Shown: positions 7,503 through 18,000, counted from the stretch's first letter. The stretch is 64,000 bases of DNA from Fulvimarina endophytica (GCF_003403015.1 NZ_QURL01000001.1:310001-374000), one strand, 5' to 3'. Notes: generated by a model not told the origin, from the letters alone. A program made the numbers and translations.

Positions 7503-9631
7503 TGGACCTGCCGCGAACCGTCGTCGCGCGAGACCGAGGCGGCCGCGCCCTTCCGGAAGAAGACGACGAAACCGAAGAACGCGACGACCGCGAAGCCGAG
7601 AGCGTCCGTCATCGGCAGCGCCGCGATCAGGAGGAAGGCGGCAGCCATCCCGATCGCTCTTTCCACGAGGGAGAGGGGGCGATGCAGGTAGCCGATGACG
7701 GTGGCACCCCAGAGCGCGATCGCGAGGACGCATTTCAGGACGATGTAGACGACCGCCGGGATGTAGCCGATCTCCATGGCGAGCGGGCCGCCGTCCTGCA
7801 GCATCAGCGCCGGCGTATAGACGGCCATGAAGGGGATGACGAAACCGGCGGCGGCGATCTTGACCGCCGTCAGCGAGATCTTCAGCCCGCTTTCCTTCGC
7901 GATCGGCGCTGCCGCGAAGCAGGCCAGGGCGACCGGCGGGGTCAGATCGGCGAGGATGCCGAAGTAGAACACGAACATGTGGCTGACGACCAGCGGCACG
8001 CCGAGTTCCAGAAGCGCCGGGCCGGCGATCGAGGAGGTGATGATGTAGTTCGGAACCGTCGGGATCCCCATGCCGAGAAGGAGGCAGGTGATCATCGTCA
8101 GGACCAGCGACAGGAAGAGGTTCGATTCGCCGACCGAGACGATGAACTGGCCGAAGGTGTTGGCCATGCCCGTGAGGGTCATGGTGCCGACGATGATGCC
8201 GACGATGGCGCATGCGATACCGACCGGCAGGGCCGTCTTCGCACCGTCCGCGAGGCTTTCGACCGACAGGCGCAGCGTGTCCCGACCGTGCCGGAAGAAC
8301 ACGTTGAGGAAGACGAGGCCGACGATGGCACCGACGGCCACCGGGTTGCCGAATTCGAGCACACCGCCGGCGACGAGCCCCAGGACGACCCAGAACACGA
8401 TCCGGATGACCTGGGACGGCAGGTTGAGGGCGATCGATCCGCCGAGGATGAGCATCGCCGTCAGCACGAGGCCGATGGAGCCTGCGTAGAGCGGCGTATA
8501 CCCGCTGAAGAGAAGAGCGATCAGTGCTGCGAGTGGCAGGAGAAGGAACCACTGGTTCTTCAAAGCCGTCACGACGCTCGGCAGCTCGTCTTTCGGAAGA
8601 CCCGTCAGCCCGCGCTTGCCGGCTTCCAGATGGACCATCCAGAAAGCGGAGACGAAGTAGAGCGTCGCGGGAATGATCGCCGCCTTGACGATCTCGATAT
8701 AAGGCACGTTCAGGGTCTCGGCCATGATGAAGGCCACGGCACCCATGACCGGCGGCATGATCTGCGCGCCCATCGAAGCGGTCGCCTCGACGCCGCCGGC
8801 AAAGGCCGGGCGATAGCCGAAGCGTTTCATCAGCGGGATCGTGAACTGGCCGGTGGTCACCACGTTGGCGACGCCCGAGCCGGAGATCGTTCCCATGAGA
8901 CCCGACGAGATGACGGCGACCTTCGCGGCACCGCCCTGGGTATGGCCGACGAGGCCGATCGAGACGTCGGTGAAGAGCTTGATCATGCCGGCACGCTCGA
9001 GAAACGAGCCGAACAGGATGAAGAGGAAGATGTAGGTCGACGAAACAAGGGTCGGGATGCCGTAGATGCCCTCGGTGCCGTAGGCCATATGGTCGATGAC
9101 CTGCTCGGAGTCGTAGCCGCGATGATTGAGCGGCGAGGGCAGATATTCGCCGAACAGGCAATAGGCGAGGAAGATGCCGCAGATAATCGGCAGGGCCGGG
9201 CCCATAACCACCCAGGCGGCGATAAAGAGCGTTGCGAGCGCGATGACGCCGAAGACGAGATCGACGCTATTCGGATCGCCGGCGCGAAGGATGAGGGGCG
9301 TGTATTCGACATATTGATAGATCGCGACCGAGAAACCGGCGGCTGCGATGAGATAGGCGAGGGCCTTCATGACCGGCCCGGCATTGCGGCTCATGGCGAT
9401 CAGCGGGAAGGCCAGTGCGATCAGGAAGCCCACATGGGTCGCGCGGACGATGATGCTGGGCAACGCGACGAGATGCAGTGCCGTGACGATCTGGAACGTG
9501 GAGAAGGCGACGGCCACCCAGAACAGGAAGCGACCCTCCCGCGTGACGCCGAACCCGCCGGCGAGCGGATCGTGGAAGTCCGCCGGCTTGGCCGTCGGCT
9601 CCACGGCTTTCGAAATGGACGTGTCTTGCAT
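7499..9631 (-). CDS. TRAP transporter fused permease (TAXI type)
   Basis: This 710-residue polytopic protein joins the small (4TM, DctQ-like) and large (12TM, DctM-like) TRAP subunits in one chain, the usual form in TAXI-TRAP systems. I chose the ATG at 9631 because GGGAGGAG lies upstream; the reading to 9715 begins with a polar stretch. Recognisable large-subunit segments include FLERAGMIKLFTD, ISSGLMGTISGSGVANVVTT and MGAQIMPPVMGAVAF. It should use an ion gradient with the substrate-binding protein encoded upstream. Substrate is unknown; organic acids are typical of the class. It overlaps the DUF1850 gene. Confidence 0.93.
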   Translation of the reverse strand: MQDTSISKAVEPTAKPADFHDPLAGGFGVTREGRFLFWVAVAFSTFQIVTALHLVALPSIIVRATHVGFLIALAFPLIAMSRNAGPVMKALAYLIAAAGFSVAIYQYVEYTPLILRAGDPNSVDLVFGVIALATLFIAAWVVMGPALPIICGIFLAYCLFGEYLPSPLNHRGYDSEQVIDHMAYGTEGIYGIPTLVSSTYIFLFILFGSFLERAGMIKLFTDVSIGLVGHTQGGAAKVAVISSGLMGTISGSGVANVVTTGQFTIPLMKRFGYRPAFAGGVEATASMGAQIMPPVMGAVAFIMAETLNVPYIEIVKAAIIPATLYFVSAFWMVHLEAGKRGLTGLPKDELPSVVTALKNQWFLLLPLAALIALLFSGYTPLYAGSIGLVLTAMLILGGSIALNLPSQVIRIVFWVVLGLVAGGVLEFGNPVAVGAIVGLVFLNVFFRHGRDTLRLSVESLADGAKTALPVGIACAIVGIIVGTMTLTGMANTFGQFIVSVGESNLFLSLVLTMITCLLLGMGIPTVPNYIITSSIAGPALLELGVPLVVSHMFVFYFGILADLTPPVALACFAAAPIAKESGLKISLTAVKIAAAGFVIPFMAVYTPALMLQDGGPLAMEIGYIPAVVYIVLKCVLAIALWGATVIGYLHRPLSLVERAIGMAAAFLLIAALPMTDALGFAVVAFFGFVVFFRKGAAASVSRDDGSRQVQ

Positions 9632-9809
9632 CCTCGCTTCTTCTCCTCCCGATTGTCGTTGATTGGCCCTTGCGTCGGGTGCGACCCGATCCGGGCGGCC
9701 AGAAGCCCGCTTCATCGCAAAATCCGTCCGCTCGCTTCGCGGTGTCGGATATCCAGGTGCCTAAGCGCCGCGAGCGGCTGGCGCCCGCCTGCCCGTCCTC
9801 AAAACAGGC

Positions 9810-9837
9810 GATGGAGAGGGCTCGAGCCCTCTCCATC
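9810..9837. terminator. hairpin between TAXI gene and permease gene
   Basis: A near-continuous 28-base palindrome centred on CTCGAG (arms GATGGAGAGGGCT and AGCCCTCTCCATC) lies 11 bp after the TAXI stop. It may be a partial terminator or an RNA-stabilising 3' hairpin that makes the binding protein more abundant than the permease, as often seen with periplasmic binding proteins. The following T-run on the minus strand is weak (GCCTGTTTTG). Confidence 0.6.
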
Positions 9838-9847
9838 CTTTATCGCA

Positions 9848-10807
9848 TTACTGAGCGCCCGCTTCCTTGTAGTAGCGCTCGGCGCCCGGATGCAGCGGGA
9901 TCGGCAGGTCCTTGCTGGCCGTCTTGACGTCGATCGCCTTGGCAGCGTTATGGGCGGCCACCATCACGTCGAGATGGGTGAAGAGCTGCTTCGTCATCTC
10001 GTAGGCTTCCTCGTCGCCGACTTCGTCGTGAGTGACGAGGAGGTTCGGGATCGAGACGGTGGCGACCGTCGCATCCTGGCCGTCATAGGTGCCTGCCGGA
10101 ATTTCAGCCGTCTGGTATGGAGCCGGCAGCTTCGCGGCGACGTCGTTCGGGATCTCGACGATCGAGATCGGCAGGGACGCGGCCAGATCCTTGATGAAGG
10201 CGACGCCGAGACCGGAGGACTGGAGCGTGGCGTCGAGCTGGCGGTTCTTGATGAGTTCGGCCGACTCTGCGTAAGGCAGGTACTCGACTTCGGCGAAGTC
10301 GTCATAGCTCATGCCGGCCGCAGCGAGGATCGCACGGGCATTCAGCTCGGTGCCGGACTTCGGCGCGCCGACCGAGACCCGCTTGCCCTTGAGATCGGCG
10401 AGCGTCTTCACGCCGGAATCGGCCGAGGCGACGATCTGGATGAAGTTCGGATAGACCGAGCCGATCGCACGCAGATCGGTGAGGGGCTCCGGGAAGCCCG
10501 CTTCCGCATCGCCCTGATAGGCGAGCGCGACGGAATCGCCGAGCGCGAAGGCGATCTCGCCGCGATGCTGGTGGAGAAGGTTGAGGTTCTCGACCGAAGC
10601 CTTGGTCGACTGAACCTGAACACGGACGCCGTCCATGTTCTCGCCGTAGATTTCGGAGAGCGCGACACCGAGCGGATAATAGACGCCGGACGTGCCGCCC
10701 GTCAGGACGTTGATGAATTCCTGCGCCTTTGCGCCCTGAGTGGCGCCCAGCGCCAGGGCAGCGCCGACGACCATGCCGGCACAGCGCTTGAACGTGACAA
10801 GCTTCAT
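9848..10807 (-). CDS. TAXI-family TRAP substrate-binding protein
   Basis: This 319-residue periplasmic binding protein has a signal peptide ending near ATQGAKAQ. The mature part opens with INVLTGGTSGVYYPLGVALS, the defining TAXI-family segment, and later carries LADLKGKRVSVGAPKSGTE. It should bind a small organic anion and deliver it to the fused permease encoded downstream. A consensus sigma-54 promoter lies about 50-75 bp upstream of the start codon, and the DctB/DctD-like regulator pair lies further upstream in the same orientation. The ligand cannot be read from sequence. Confidence 0.94.
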   Translation of the reverse strand: MKLVTFKRCAGMVVGAALALGATQGAKAQEFINVLTGGTSGVYYPLGVALSEIYGENMDGVRVQVQSTKASVENLNLLHQHRGEIAFALGDSVALAYQGDAEAGFPEPLTDLRAIGSVYPNFIQIVASADSGVKTLADLKGKRVSVGAPKSGTELNARAILAAAGMSYDDFAEVEYLPYAESAELIKNRQLDATLQSSGLGVAFIKDLAASLPISIVEIPNDVAAKLPAPYQTAEIPAGTYDGQDATVATVSIPNLLVTHDEVGDEEAYEMTKQLFTHLDVMVAAHNAAKAIDVKTASKDLPIPLHPGAERYYKEAGAQ

Positions 10808-10867
10808 GAAATCCTCCCTGGATTACGTATTTCGACACCGTCCCTCCGACGGCGTGAATAGCTCGCA

Positions 10868-10882
10868 GCAAGACGCGTGCCA
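10868..10882 (-). promoter_or_regulatory. sigma-54 promoter of TAXI-TRAP operon
   Basis: Read on the minus strand the sequence is TGGCACGCGTCTTGC, an exact match to the -24/-12 pattern TGGCAC-N5-TTGC. The GC of the -12 element is about 60 bp before the TAXI start codon. Position, direction and the adjacent NtrC-family regulator gene all agree. Confidence 0.88.
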
Positions 10883-11196
10883 CTTCAAGACCAGGGCGTC
10901 GCAAAAAGGCGGGAGAAGCGAATTCCCGGCGCTGCGGCAAGGCTGCGAGGCCTGATTTCTTAACGATCCGTGGACGCGGCTTTAGATCGGCGCAGGACCG
11001 GACGGTTCCACCCTGGCAGGGTGCGCCGCAGCAAGTCTGGCCGCTTTGGGCGGATTCTTGCCATCGCCGATTTGCCCCTTGGCAATATTCCGCCATTCAT
11101 GCCGCCCGATGTCACGCCCGGAGTCCTCCACGCCTCGCGCTTTCGATCCGGCGACTTTCCAGGCTCTTGCATCGGCATCGGATCTTCGAGGCGACC
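10883..11196. other. control region upstream of sigma-54 promoter
   Basis: This non-coding stretch lies between the dctD stop and the sigma-54 promoter. It holds a perfect 7-bp dyad (CACCCTG-G-CAGGGTG, 11009-11023), a 5-bp dyad (TTGCC and GGCAA, 11072-11085) and AT-richer sequence. It is the natural place for enhancer sites of the activator. I saw no coding frame. Confidence 0.5.
11009..11023. promoter_or_regulatory. candidate enhancer (activator) dyad
   Basis: CACCCTG and CAGGGTG form perfect 7-bp arms with one base between. It lies about 127 bp upstream of the -24 element, a normal distance for sites bound by sigma-54 activators. Assignment to the DctD-like protein is inference. Confidence 0.45.
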
Positions 11197-12537
11197 TCAG
11201 TGGCCGCTGCGCGGGTCGCGCAGATTGTAGCGCGCGATTTTTTCGCTGAGCGTTCGGCGCGGCAGCCCGAGACGCTCGGCGGCGAGCGTCGCCGAGCCGT
11301 CCGATGCATCGAGGGCGCGGCGAATGAGATCGGCCTCGAAGGCGGCGACCTGACTGGGAAGGTCTGCGAAACCGCCGGGAGCCGAGCTCGCCGCACCGGC
11401 GCCGTTCAGCCCGAGCGCATAGCGTTCGGCCTCGATCTTCAGTTCGCGCACGTTTCCCGCGAAGGGGCGCGTCGCCAGATCGGAGAGAACGCCATGGGAG
11501 GGGGGAGCGACATTGATCCCGAAACGCCGGGCCGCCCGCTCCACGAACAGGGTGAAGAGAAGCGAGACGTCGCCTGCCCGTTCCGCCAGGCGAGGCAAGC
11601 GGAGTTCGACCGTCGACAGGCGGTAGTAGAGATCGGGCCGGAACCGGCCGGCCTCGCTTTCGATCTTCAGGTCTCGCTTGGTGGCGGCGACCACCCTGAT
11701 GTCGATCGGCCGCGACTTGTTCGAGCCGAGACGCTCGACTTCGCGTTCCTGCAGAACGCGCAGGATCTTGGCCTGCAGATTGAGCGGCATCGACTCGATC
11801 TCGTCGAGAAACAGGGTGCCGCCATCGGCATATTCGACCTTCCCCTCCCGCTCGCCCTTGGCATCGGTGAAGGCCCCGGCGGCGTGGCCGAACATCTCGC
11901 TCTCGAAGATGGTTTCGGGAACCGCTGCGCAATTGACGGCGACGAAACGATGCGGTGCGCGGCGGCTGAAATCGTGGAGTGCCCGCGCGACAACCTCCTT
12001 GCCCGTCCCCGTTTCGCCGTGAACCAGGATGTCGACATCGAAATTTGCCAGTTGAAGGATCTTCGCCCGTATCTCCCGCATCTGCCGGGACGCGCCGACG
12101 AGTCTCGAATCCAGTTCCGCCGACCCGTCCAGTTCGGCGCGCAGGCGGCTGATTTCGCGGCGCAGGCGCCGCTCCTCGATCGCCCGGTCGAGAACGGCAA
12201 CGAGATGATCCGCATCGTAGGGCTTTTCGAGAAAATCGTGCGCCCCGTGCCGCATCGCCTGAACGGCATGGGCGACATCGCCATGGGCCGTGAGGAGGAT
12301 GACCGGCAGGCGCCTGTCTTTGGCCGTGATCGCCTTCAGCAGCTCCATGCCGTCGAGATGGGGCATTCTGAGATCGCTGACGACGCAATCGACGGCGTCG
12401 GGATCGAGCGATGCGATCGCCTTGCGCGGATCGGTGAAGCTCGACACCGCAAAGCCGCTGACGCCGAGCCATTCCGACGCCGCATCGACGAGTTCGGGCT
12501 CGTCGTCGACGAGAAGAACGTGTCCGCGCTCGCTCAT
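11197..12537 (-). CDS. dctD: sigma-54-dependent response regulator, DctD-like
   Basis: This 446-residue NtrC-family activator starts at an ATG that overlaps the kinase stop (ATGA). Domains in order are: receiver (phospho-acceptor Asp55 in CVVSDLRMP, acidic DDE at 11-13, Lys105 region), AAA+ domain (Walker A GETGTGKE at about 174-181, Walker B LFLDEIE) and a C-terminal Fis-type helix-turn-helix (LAAERLGLPRRTLSEKIARY). The sigma-54-contact loop reads GAFTDA at 221-226 rather than the usual GAFTGA. Such D variants may still be active, but this is a key residue. It most likely activates the sigma-54 promoter of the downstream TAXI-TRAP operon. Confidence 0.92.
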   Translation of the reverse strand: MSERGHVLLVDDEPELVDAASEWLGVSGFAVSSFTDPRKAIASLDPDAVDCVVSDLRMPHLDGMELLKAITAKDRRLPVILLTAHGDVAHAVQAMRHGAHDFLEKPYDADHLVAVLDRAIEERRLRREISRLRAELDGSAELDSRLVGASRQMREIRAKILQLANFDVDILVHGETGTGKEVVARALHDFSRRAPHRFVAVNCAAVPETIFESEMFGHAAGAFTDAKGEREGKVEYADGGTLFLDEIESMPLNLQAKILRVLQEREVERLGSNKSRPIDIRVVAATKRDLKIESEAGRFRPDLYYRLSTVELRLPRLAERAGDVSLLFTLFVERAARRFGINVAPPSHGVLSDLATRPFAGNVRELKIEAERYALGLNGAGAASSAPGGFADLPSQVAAFEADLIRRALDASDGSATLAAERLGLPRRTLSEKIARYNLRDPRSGH

Positions 12538-14384
12538 GCGCTCTCCAAATGAGGCGTTACCGCTCCGGCGACCACCGGAAGCCTGACGCTCGCCCGCGTT
12601 CCGCCCCCATCCCGAGACGAGAAGGTGAGGGCACCGCCATGGTCTTCGAGGATGGTGTTGGAGATGGCAAGACCGAGGCCGAGGCCTTCGCCGGTGATCT
12701 TGGTGGTGAAGAAGGGCTCGCCGAGCCGCTCTTGCACCGCCTCGTCGATCCCGCAACCCTCGTCGTCCACATGGATCGTCACGAAACCATCCGAGATGTC
12801 GGACCTGATCGTGATCTGAGCGCCTGCCGCCTGGCGTGTCGCATCGATGCCGTTGACGATGAGATTGATGAAGACCTGTTCGAGGCGCACGGCGACGCCG
12901 CGGGTGAGCGGAAGTCCGCTCGGCAGCTCGGACAAGAGCCGAACGCCGGCCTCGCGTGCCCTCGGCGCGGCGATGACGAGAGCTGCGTCCAGCGCTTCGT
13001 TCAGATCGACATCGGCCGTGTCTCGGCCATCCCGCCGGCCGGCGAAGGAGCGCAGATGGTGCATGGTGCGGCGCATGCGCCCGAGGAGATCGCGCATGGA
13101 CGAGACATTGCGCACGATCTCCTCGCGCCCGGACTGGCGCCCGTAATGATCGACCGTCGCAAGGCGGCTTTCGAGAGCCGAGAGCGGCTGGCCGATCTCG
13201 TGGACGATGGCCGCCGACATGCGGCCGAGGGCTGCGAGCCTTTCGGAGTGGATGAGGCTGTCATGGGTCGCGCGCAATTCGGCCTCGGTGCGCCGCCGCA
13301 TTTCCACCTCGGAGGCGAGATCGCGCGTGCGCTCGGCGACGCGCTCCTCGAGCACGCGGGTTTCCCGAAGCTTCATCGCGATCATGCTGCGCCGCTGTTT
13401 CACGACGATGGCGCCGACCAGAAGGAGGAGGGCGCAGAGAACGCTCGCCACCGCGACGAGCTGGGCAAAGCCGCGCGGACCCGAAAGAGGGAGCGTGGCG
13501 AAAAGCTGCCAATCGTCGATTGCGCTCCTCGAGAACGCAAAGAGAAGGTCGGTCGCGGCATCCGCGCTGAACGCAGGCAAGTCCGGCATGGCGGGCCGAT
13601 CGAGAGGACGCGCCTGGCTGCCGAGAAGCGGTGGCCTTTCGAGAACATCGGTGCCCGCATAGCGGCGTTCACGACCGAGTATCTGGCCCGTGCCGTCTCT
13701 CGGCGGAAACAGGAAGCGGTATCGCCACTGGGGAAGGCCGGTCAGAAAGACGACGCCTTCGCCATCGGCGACGCCGACAGCCTGGCCTGCCCGTGCCCAG
13801 GTCGTCTCGAGCGGACTCATATCCACCTTGGTCGCCACGACGCCGAGTATGCGGCCGTCCTTCTCGACCCTCGACGCCACGAAATAGCCTGGCTTGCCTG
13901 TGGTGACGCCGACGCCGTAATAGCGCCCCTCGCCGAACGCCATGGCCTTCAGGAAATACGGGCGGAAATCGTAGCGGCCTCCGATGAAGCTTTCCGGTTC
14001 GCCTGCCCGACTTCCGGAAACCGTCAGCCCGGTCGTGTCCATGAGGTAGACCTGTTCGGCGCCGGCGAGATCGCCGACCGTCTTGAGATAGGCGTCGGCA
14101 CGGGAGCGAGCCTCCGCTGTCCCGGCGGTCAACGCTTGGGCGATGCGCGGGTCCTGCGCGACGATCGCCGAAAGCGCGCGGAAGCGGTCCACCTCCGTTT
14201 CCACGGCCCGGCGAACGATCTGCAGGCGATCGGCGAGGAGAGACCGCCCATCCTCCATGGCCGAGCGGAACGCCAATGTCTCGGCGCCCCAATAGACCAG
14301 GGCGATGAACGGCAGGAGAGCGAGGATCGCCAACCGGGTCTCGATCCGACCGAACCCACGCAATTTCGGCTTCAAGGCAGCCAT
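12534..14384 (-). CDS. dctB: C4-dicarboxylate-type sensor histidine kinase, DctB-like
   Basis: This inner-membrane sensor kinase has about 616 residues. Topology is one N-terminal membrane helix (LAILALLPFIALVYW), a periplasmic double-Cache-like domain of about 260 residues, a second helix (VASVLCALLLLVGAIVV), then a HisKA domain with the phospho-histidine in IVHEIGQPLSALES and an HATPase domain (N box INLIVNGIDAT, G boxes DDEGCGIDE and GEGLGLGLAI). This is the DctB arrangement. The start is uncertain: ATG 14384 places the helix near the N terminus, though its ribosome site is weak. It should phosphorylate the overlapping DctD-like regulator in response to an extracellular carboxylate; the signal is unknown. 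Confidence 0.9.
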   Translation of the reverse strand: MAALKPKLRGFGRIETRLAILALLPFIALVYWGAETLAFRSAMEDGRSLLADRLQIVRRAVETEVDRFRALSAIVAQDPRIAQALTAGTAEARSRADAYLKTVGDLAGAEQVYLMDTTGLTVSGSRAGEPESFIGGRYDFRPYFLKAMAFGEGRYYGVGVTTGKPGYFVASRVEKDGRILGVVATKVDMSPLETTWARAGQAVGVADGEGVVFLTGLPQWRYRFLFPPRDGTGQILGRERRYAGTDVLERPPLLGSQARPLDRPAMPDLPAFSADAATDLLFAFSRSAIDDWQLFATLPLSGPRGFAQLVAVASVLCALLLLVGAIVVKQRRSMIAMKLRETRVLEERVAERTRDLASEVEMRRRTEAELRATHDSLIHSERLAALGRMSAAIVHEIGQPLSALESRLATVDHYGRQSGREEIVRNVSSMRDLLGRMRRTMHHLRSFAGRRDGRDTADVDLNEALDAALVIAAPRAREAGVRLLSELPSGLPLTRGVAVRLEQVFINLIVNGIDATRQAAGAQITIRSDISDGFVTIHVDDEGCGIDEAVQERLGEPFFTTKITGEGLGLGLAISNTILEDHGGALTFSSRDGGGTRASVRLPVVAGAVTPHLESA

Positions 14385-15055
14385 CGCCGGAGACGTCTGA
14401 TCCCGATCCTCTCCCCTATCCGAATTGTAGGAGGTCCGGCCGGCGGCGGGCCGGATGGCCGCGACGACAACCCACGACAAAAGGCCCATGCCGCGAGAGT
14501 GACCGGGCGTGCGTCGATCGCTGGGTCGTGGACCGGACGGTGCATGATGGCTTGGTGCATCCGTGAAGAACTCGTCGACTGTCTCAAGCATCTCCTATTC
14601 TTACAAGCTACCATCACGGTCCTGAACTGAATACCTGTGGGCCATGCGGTCTCGCGGAGTGCAGGCCGGATGTCCGGTTCCTCGCGGCGATCGTCTCGCC
14701 TGATGCCAGCACGAGGGTGTGGGGCCTTCTACTCGGTCCTCAGTCACTTGCCGATCGCAAGCCCTTGTCACGGTTTTCGGAGTTGCGACGACGCAGGGCA
14801 AGGTTTGCACACTCGTTCCGAAGAATTTCGGAATATCGTTAAGGCAGTCTAACGGGTTCAAAGACGCCCGAAACCCTGGTTTCGCCATTGATCAGCGGAG
14901 GAAGGTTAAAGTTTTCGTTAAACACGAGAAAACAACGAGGCGTTGCAAGTCGCCAAGTTGTTTGCCCGAATTCGTTCTCTGTAGTAGCAATCTCGATACC
15001 GCTGAGGCATCCGTTGTGCCTCGTCTTCTTCATGGACGCGGATGGGGTTCTCGTT
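14385..15055. other. long intergenic region before the oxidase gene
   Basis: This 671-bp stretch between divergent genes lacks a convincing gene. It has a lower GC share than its flanks near 14800-14990. Visible elements are an inverted repeat TTCCGAA/TTCGGAA at 14817-14834 and two TTAA words spaced by eight bases (14906-14921), one base off CtrA spacing. The oxidase promoter is probably here. Confidence 0.4.
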
Positions 15056-18000
15056 ATGGTTCAGTCGGCGAATGCGCGGAACGGTGCGGTGAGCGGCAGC
15101 TGGAGCCCGCTGATGGACTGGCCGATCATGGCGATCCACTCGATCGTCATGCAGGATGGCCGGGTGCTCACCTTCGGAACCGATATCGAGGGCGCGCAGG
15201 GCGCGACCATGTATCACGCCATCTACGATCCGCTGACCGGCGAGCATCAGCTGCTCGATCACCACACGCACACCCCGACCGACATCTTCTGCTCGGCGGC
15301 GCTCATCATCCCGGGCTCCGACCGCATCCTGATGGCCGGCGGCGATGCGCGTCCTCTCGGCTATACCAACGGCCCGGTGAACGACAGCAACATCTTCTAT
15401 GGCGGCATGGGCCATATGATGAGCGATCCGAGCGGCGATATGTCGACGCCCCGATGGTATCCGAGCCAGGTGTCCCTGAACGATGGCCGCATTCTCGTCA
15501 TCGGCGGGACGGGCAGCACCGACGGCGTCCCGGAGATCTACACGCCCGGCATGGGCTGGCACCGCCTCGAAGGCGCCGCCGATGCCGACATGATCCAGCG
15601 CTCCGGCGGTGACGTCTACGGCTCCGACGTCGTCACGACCTATTATCCCCGCATCTTCACCCATACCGATGGCTCCGTCTTCTATTTCGCCAACGGGCTC
15701 GGGCCGAACGGCACCCATGATCTGGTGCGGCTGGATCCGGGCGGCGCAGGCAGCGTCACGATCATCGGCCAGCTGCCCTTCGTGCCGGACTGGGAGGCCC
15801 CGACCGTGATGTACCAGCCCGACAAGGTGCTGGTTCACGACTATGCCAATGGTCTCTGGACGATCGACATGACGGGGGCCGCACCCGTGATCACGCGCGT
15901 GGCGGAACTGGAATCCAGCCGCAGCTGGTCGAACATGACCGTGATGGCGGATGGCCGCATTCTCATCAATGGCGGCTCCTCCACCGGTTTCACCGAGCAG
16001 GGTGCCGTCCTCACCGCACTCGTTTGGGACCCCGAGACGAACCAGCTGACCGAAGTCGGCGACGAGGCCCATGCGCGGCTCTATCATTCGAGCAGCGTTC
16101 TCCTCGTCGACGGCACGATCCTGTCGTCCGGCGGCGGCGCTTCGACGCTCTCCGAACACGATTATCTCGACGCCCAGATCTATCGCCCCGATTATCTCTT
16201 CAACGCGGACGGCAGTGTCGCGGAACGCCCGATCCTGAGCGCGGCCACCGACCGCGTCTCCCATGACGGACAGTTCGAGATCTCTGTCGGCGACCCTTCA
16301 TCGATCTCCAAGATCACGTTCGTGAAGTCCGGAGCTGCGACTCACAGCTTCAACATGGAAACGCGCGTGCTGACGCTCGACTACACGGTCAGGCCCGACG
16401 GCAAGATCGTCGTCGAGATGCCGGGGGTCGGGGCGGGAGCGACGCCTGGTTCCTGGATGCTGTTCGTCTGGGACAAGAACGGCACGCCCTCGATCGCCGA
16501 GATGATCGCGGTGGACCCGATCTATGCCAATGGAGAGGCTCTCGACGCTAACAGTCTTCTCCTCAACGGTGCGCTGGAGACGGCCATCGATCCGGTGCAG
16601 TCCGGTTACACCGATTTCCTGTTCGGATGGACCATCGAGGGCGACACCGTCACGGTGCTCGGACGCGATCAGGTGCCCTACGATCTGCCCGGAGAAGGCG
16701 CCGTCGCGCTCGACGCGAACGACGGCACGCTGAACCAGAGGATCGATACGCGCGCGGGCCAGATCTACAGGCTCGAACTCGATCTCGGCACGCTCTCGGC
16801 CGGCAGCCGGACGGCGTTCGAAGTGCTTTGGAACGGCGACGTCGTCGCCCGCGTCGCCGCGCCGGCGACCGGTTCGGAGCGTCTGGCGGTGACGATGACC
16901 GGGACGGGCAATGCCGATAAGCTCACTTTGCGCTCGCGCGGAGAGGCGGTCGTCGTCGACGCGGTGACGCTTGTGGCGACGGATACGGCCATCGCCGCAA
17001 AGCCGTTCGCAGCCATTCCGAGCGTCGATCTCCTTCCGAATTTCGACAAGGTCATCCAGGCCGATGGCAGCGGCCGGCCGAGCTTCGGAACGCGCCTGGA
17101 CGATCGCCATGTCGGCACCGCGGGAGACGACGTCTTTGCGAGCAGCCGAGGGAACGATCGCTATGAAGGCGGCGCCGGGGGATACGATCAGGTCGACTTC
17201 TCGGGCTCGCCGGCCGACTACACCTTCACGCGCAACGCCGATGGCAGCGTGACCGTGAAGAGCATGATCGAAGGCACCGATCGGCTCGTCGATATCGACG
17301 GGATCTGGTTCCAGGGCTCACAGACATGGTCCTGGCTCGCCGATCTCGCGGGCCCCGTGCCGACCCAGCCGGTGACGGTCGATCCAACCCCCGTCGATCC
17401 CGTGCCGGGCGTCAACGTCATCCGTGCGTCGGCCGCCGGCGGCTATATTGAGGGAACGGCCGGCAGCGATCACTTCATCGGCGGTGCCGGCAACGACACC
17501 TTCCGGGGCGGCGCGGGCGACGACCGCATGGAAGGCGGCGAGGGATACAACCAGTCCGACTACGACGGGAATGCGTCGGACTACGTCGTCCTGCGCGCCG
17601 CCGACGACAGCGTCACCGTCCGCGACAAGGCGACGGGAGCGACCGATACTCTGATCGACATCGACGGCCTGTGGTTCGGCGGCGAGGCCAAATGGTATGC
17701 GGTCGGCGATCTCGCTCTGCCGGCCCCGACCCAGCCGGTGCCGGTCGATCCGACCCCCGTCGACCCCGTTCCGGGCGTCAACGTCATCCGTGCGTCGGCC
17801 GCCGGCGGCTATATCGAGGGAACGGCCGGCAACGATCACTTCATCGGCGGAGCCGGCAACGACACCTTCCGGGGCGGCGCGGGCGACGACCGCATGGAAG
17901 GCGGCGAGGGATACAACCAGTCCGACTACGACGGGAATGCGTCGGACTACGTCGTCCTGCGCGCCGCCGACGACAGCGTCACCGTTCGCGACAAGGCGAC

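Noticed and set aside
7682..10861. Very long open frame (over 1000 codons) on the plus strand opposite the TRAP genes
   Set aside because: It is antisense to clearly recognisable TRAP permease and TAXI genes. Its composition (Asp/Arg/Glu-rich) is typical of GC-rich antisense frames, and it has no domain.
14906..14921. Possible CtrA site upstream of the oxidase gene
   Set aside because: The TTAA words are spaced by eight bases, not seven, so it does not meet the pattern.
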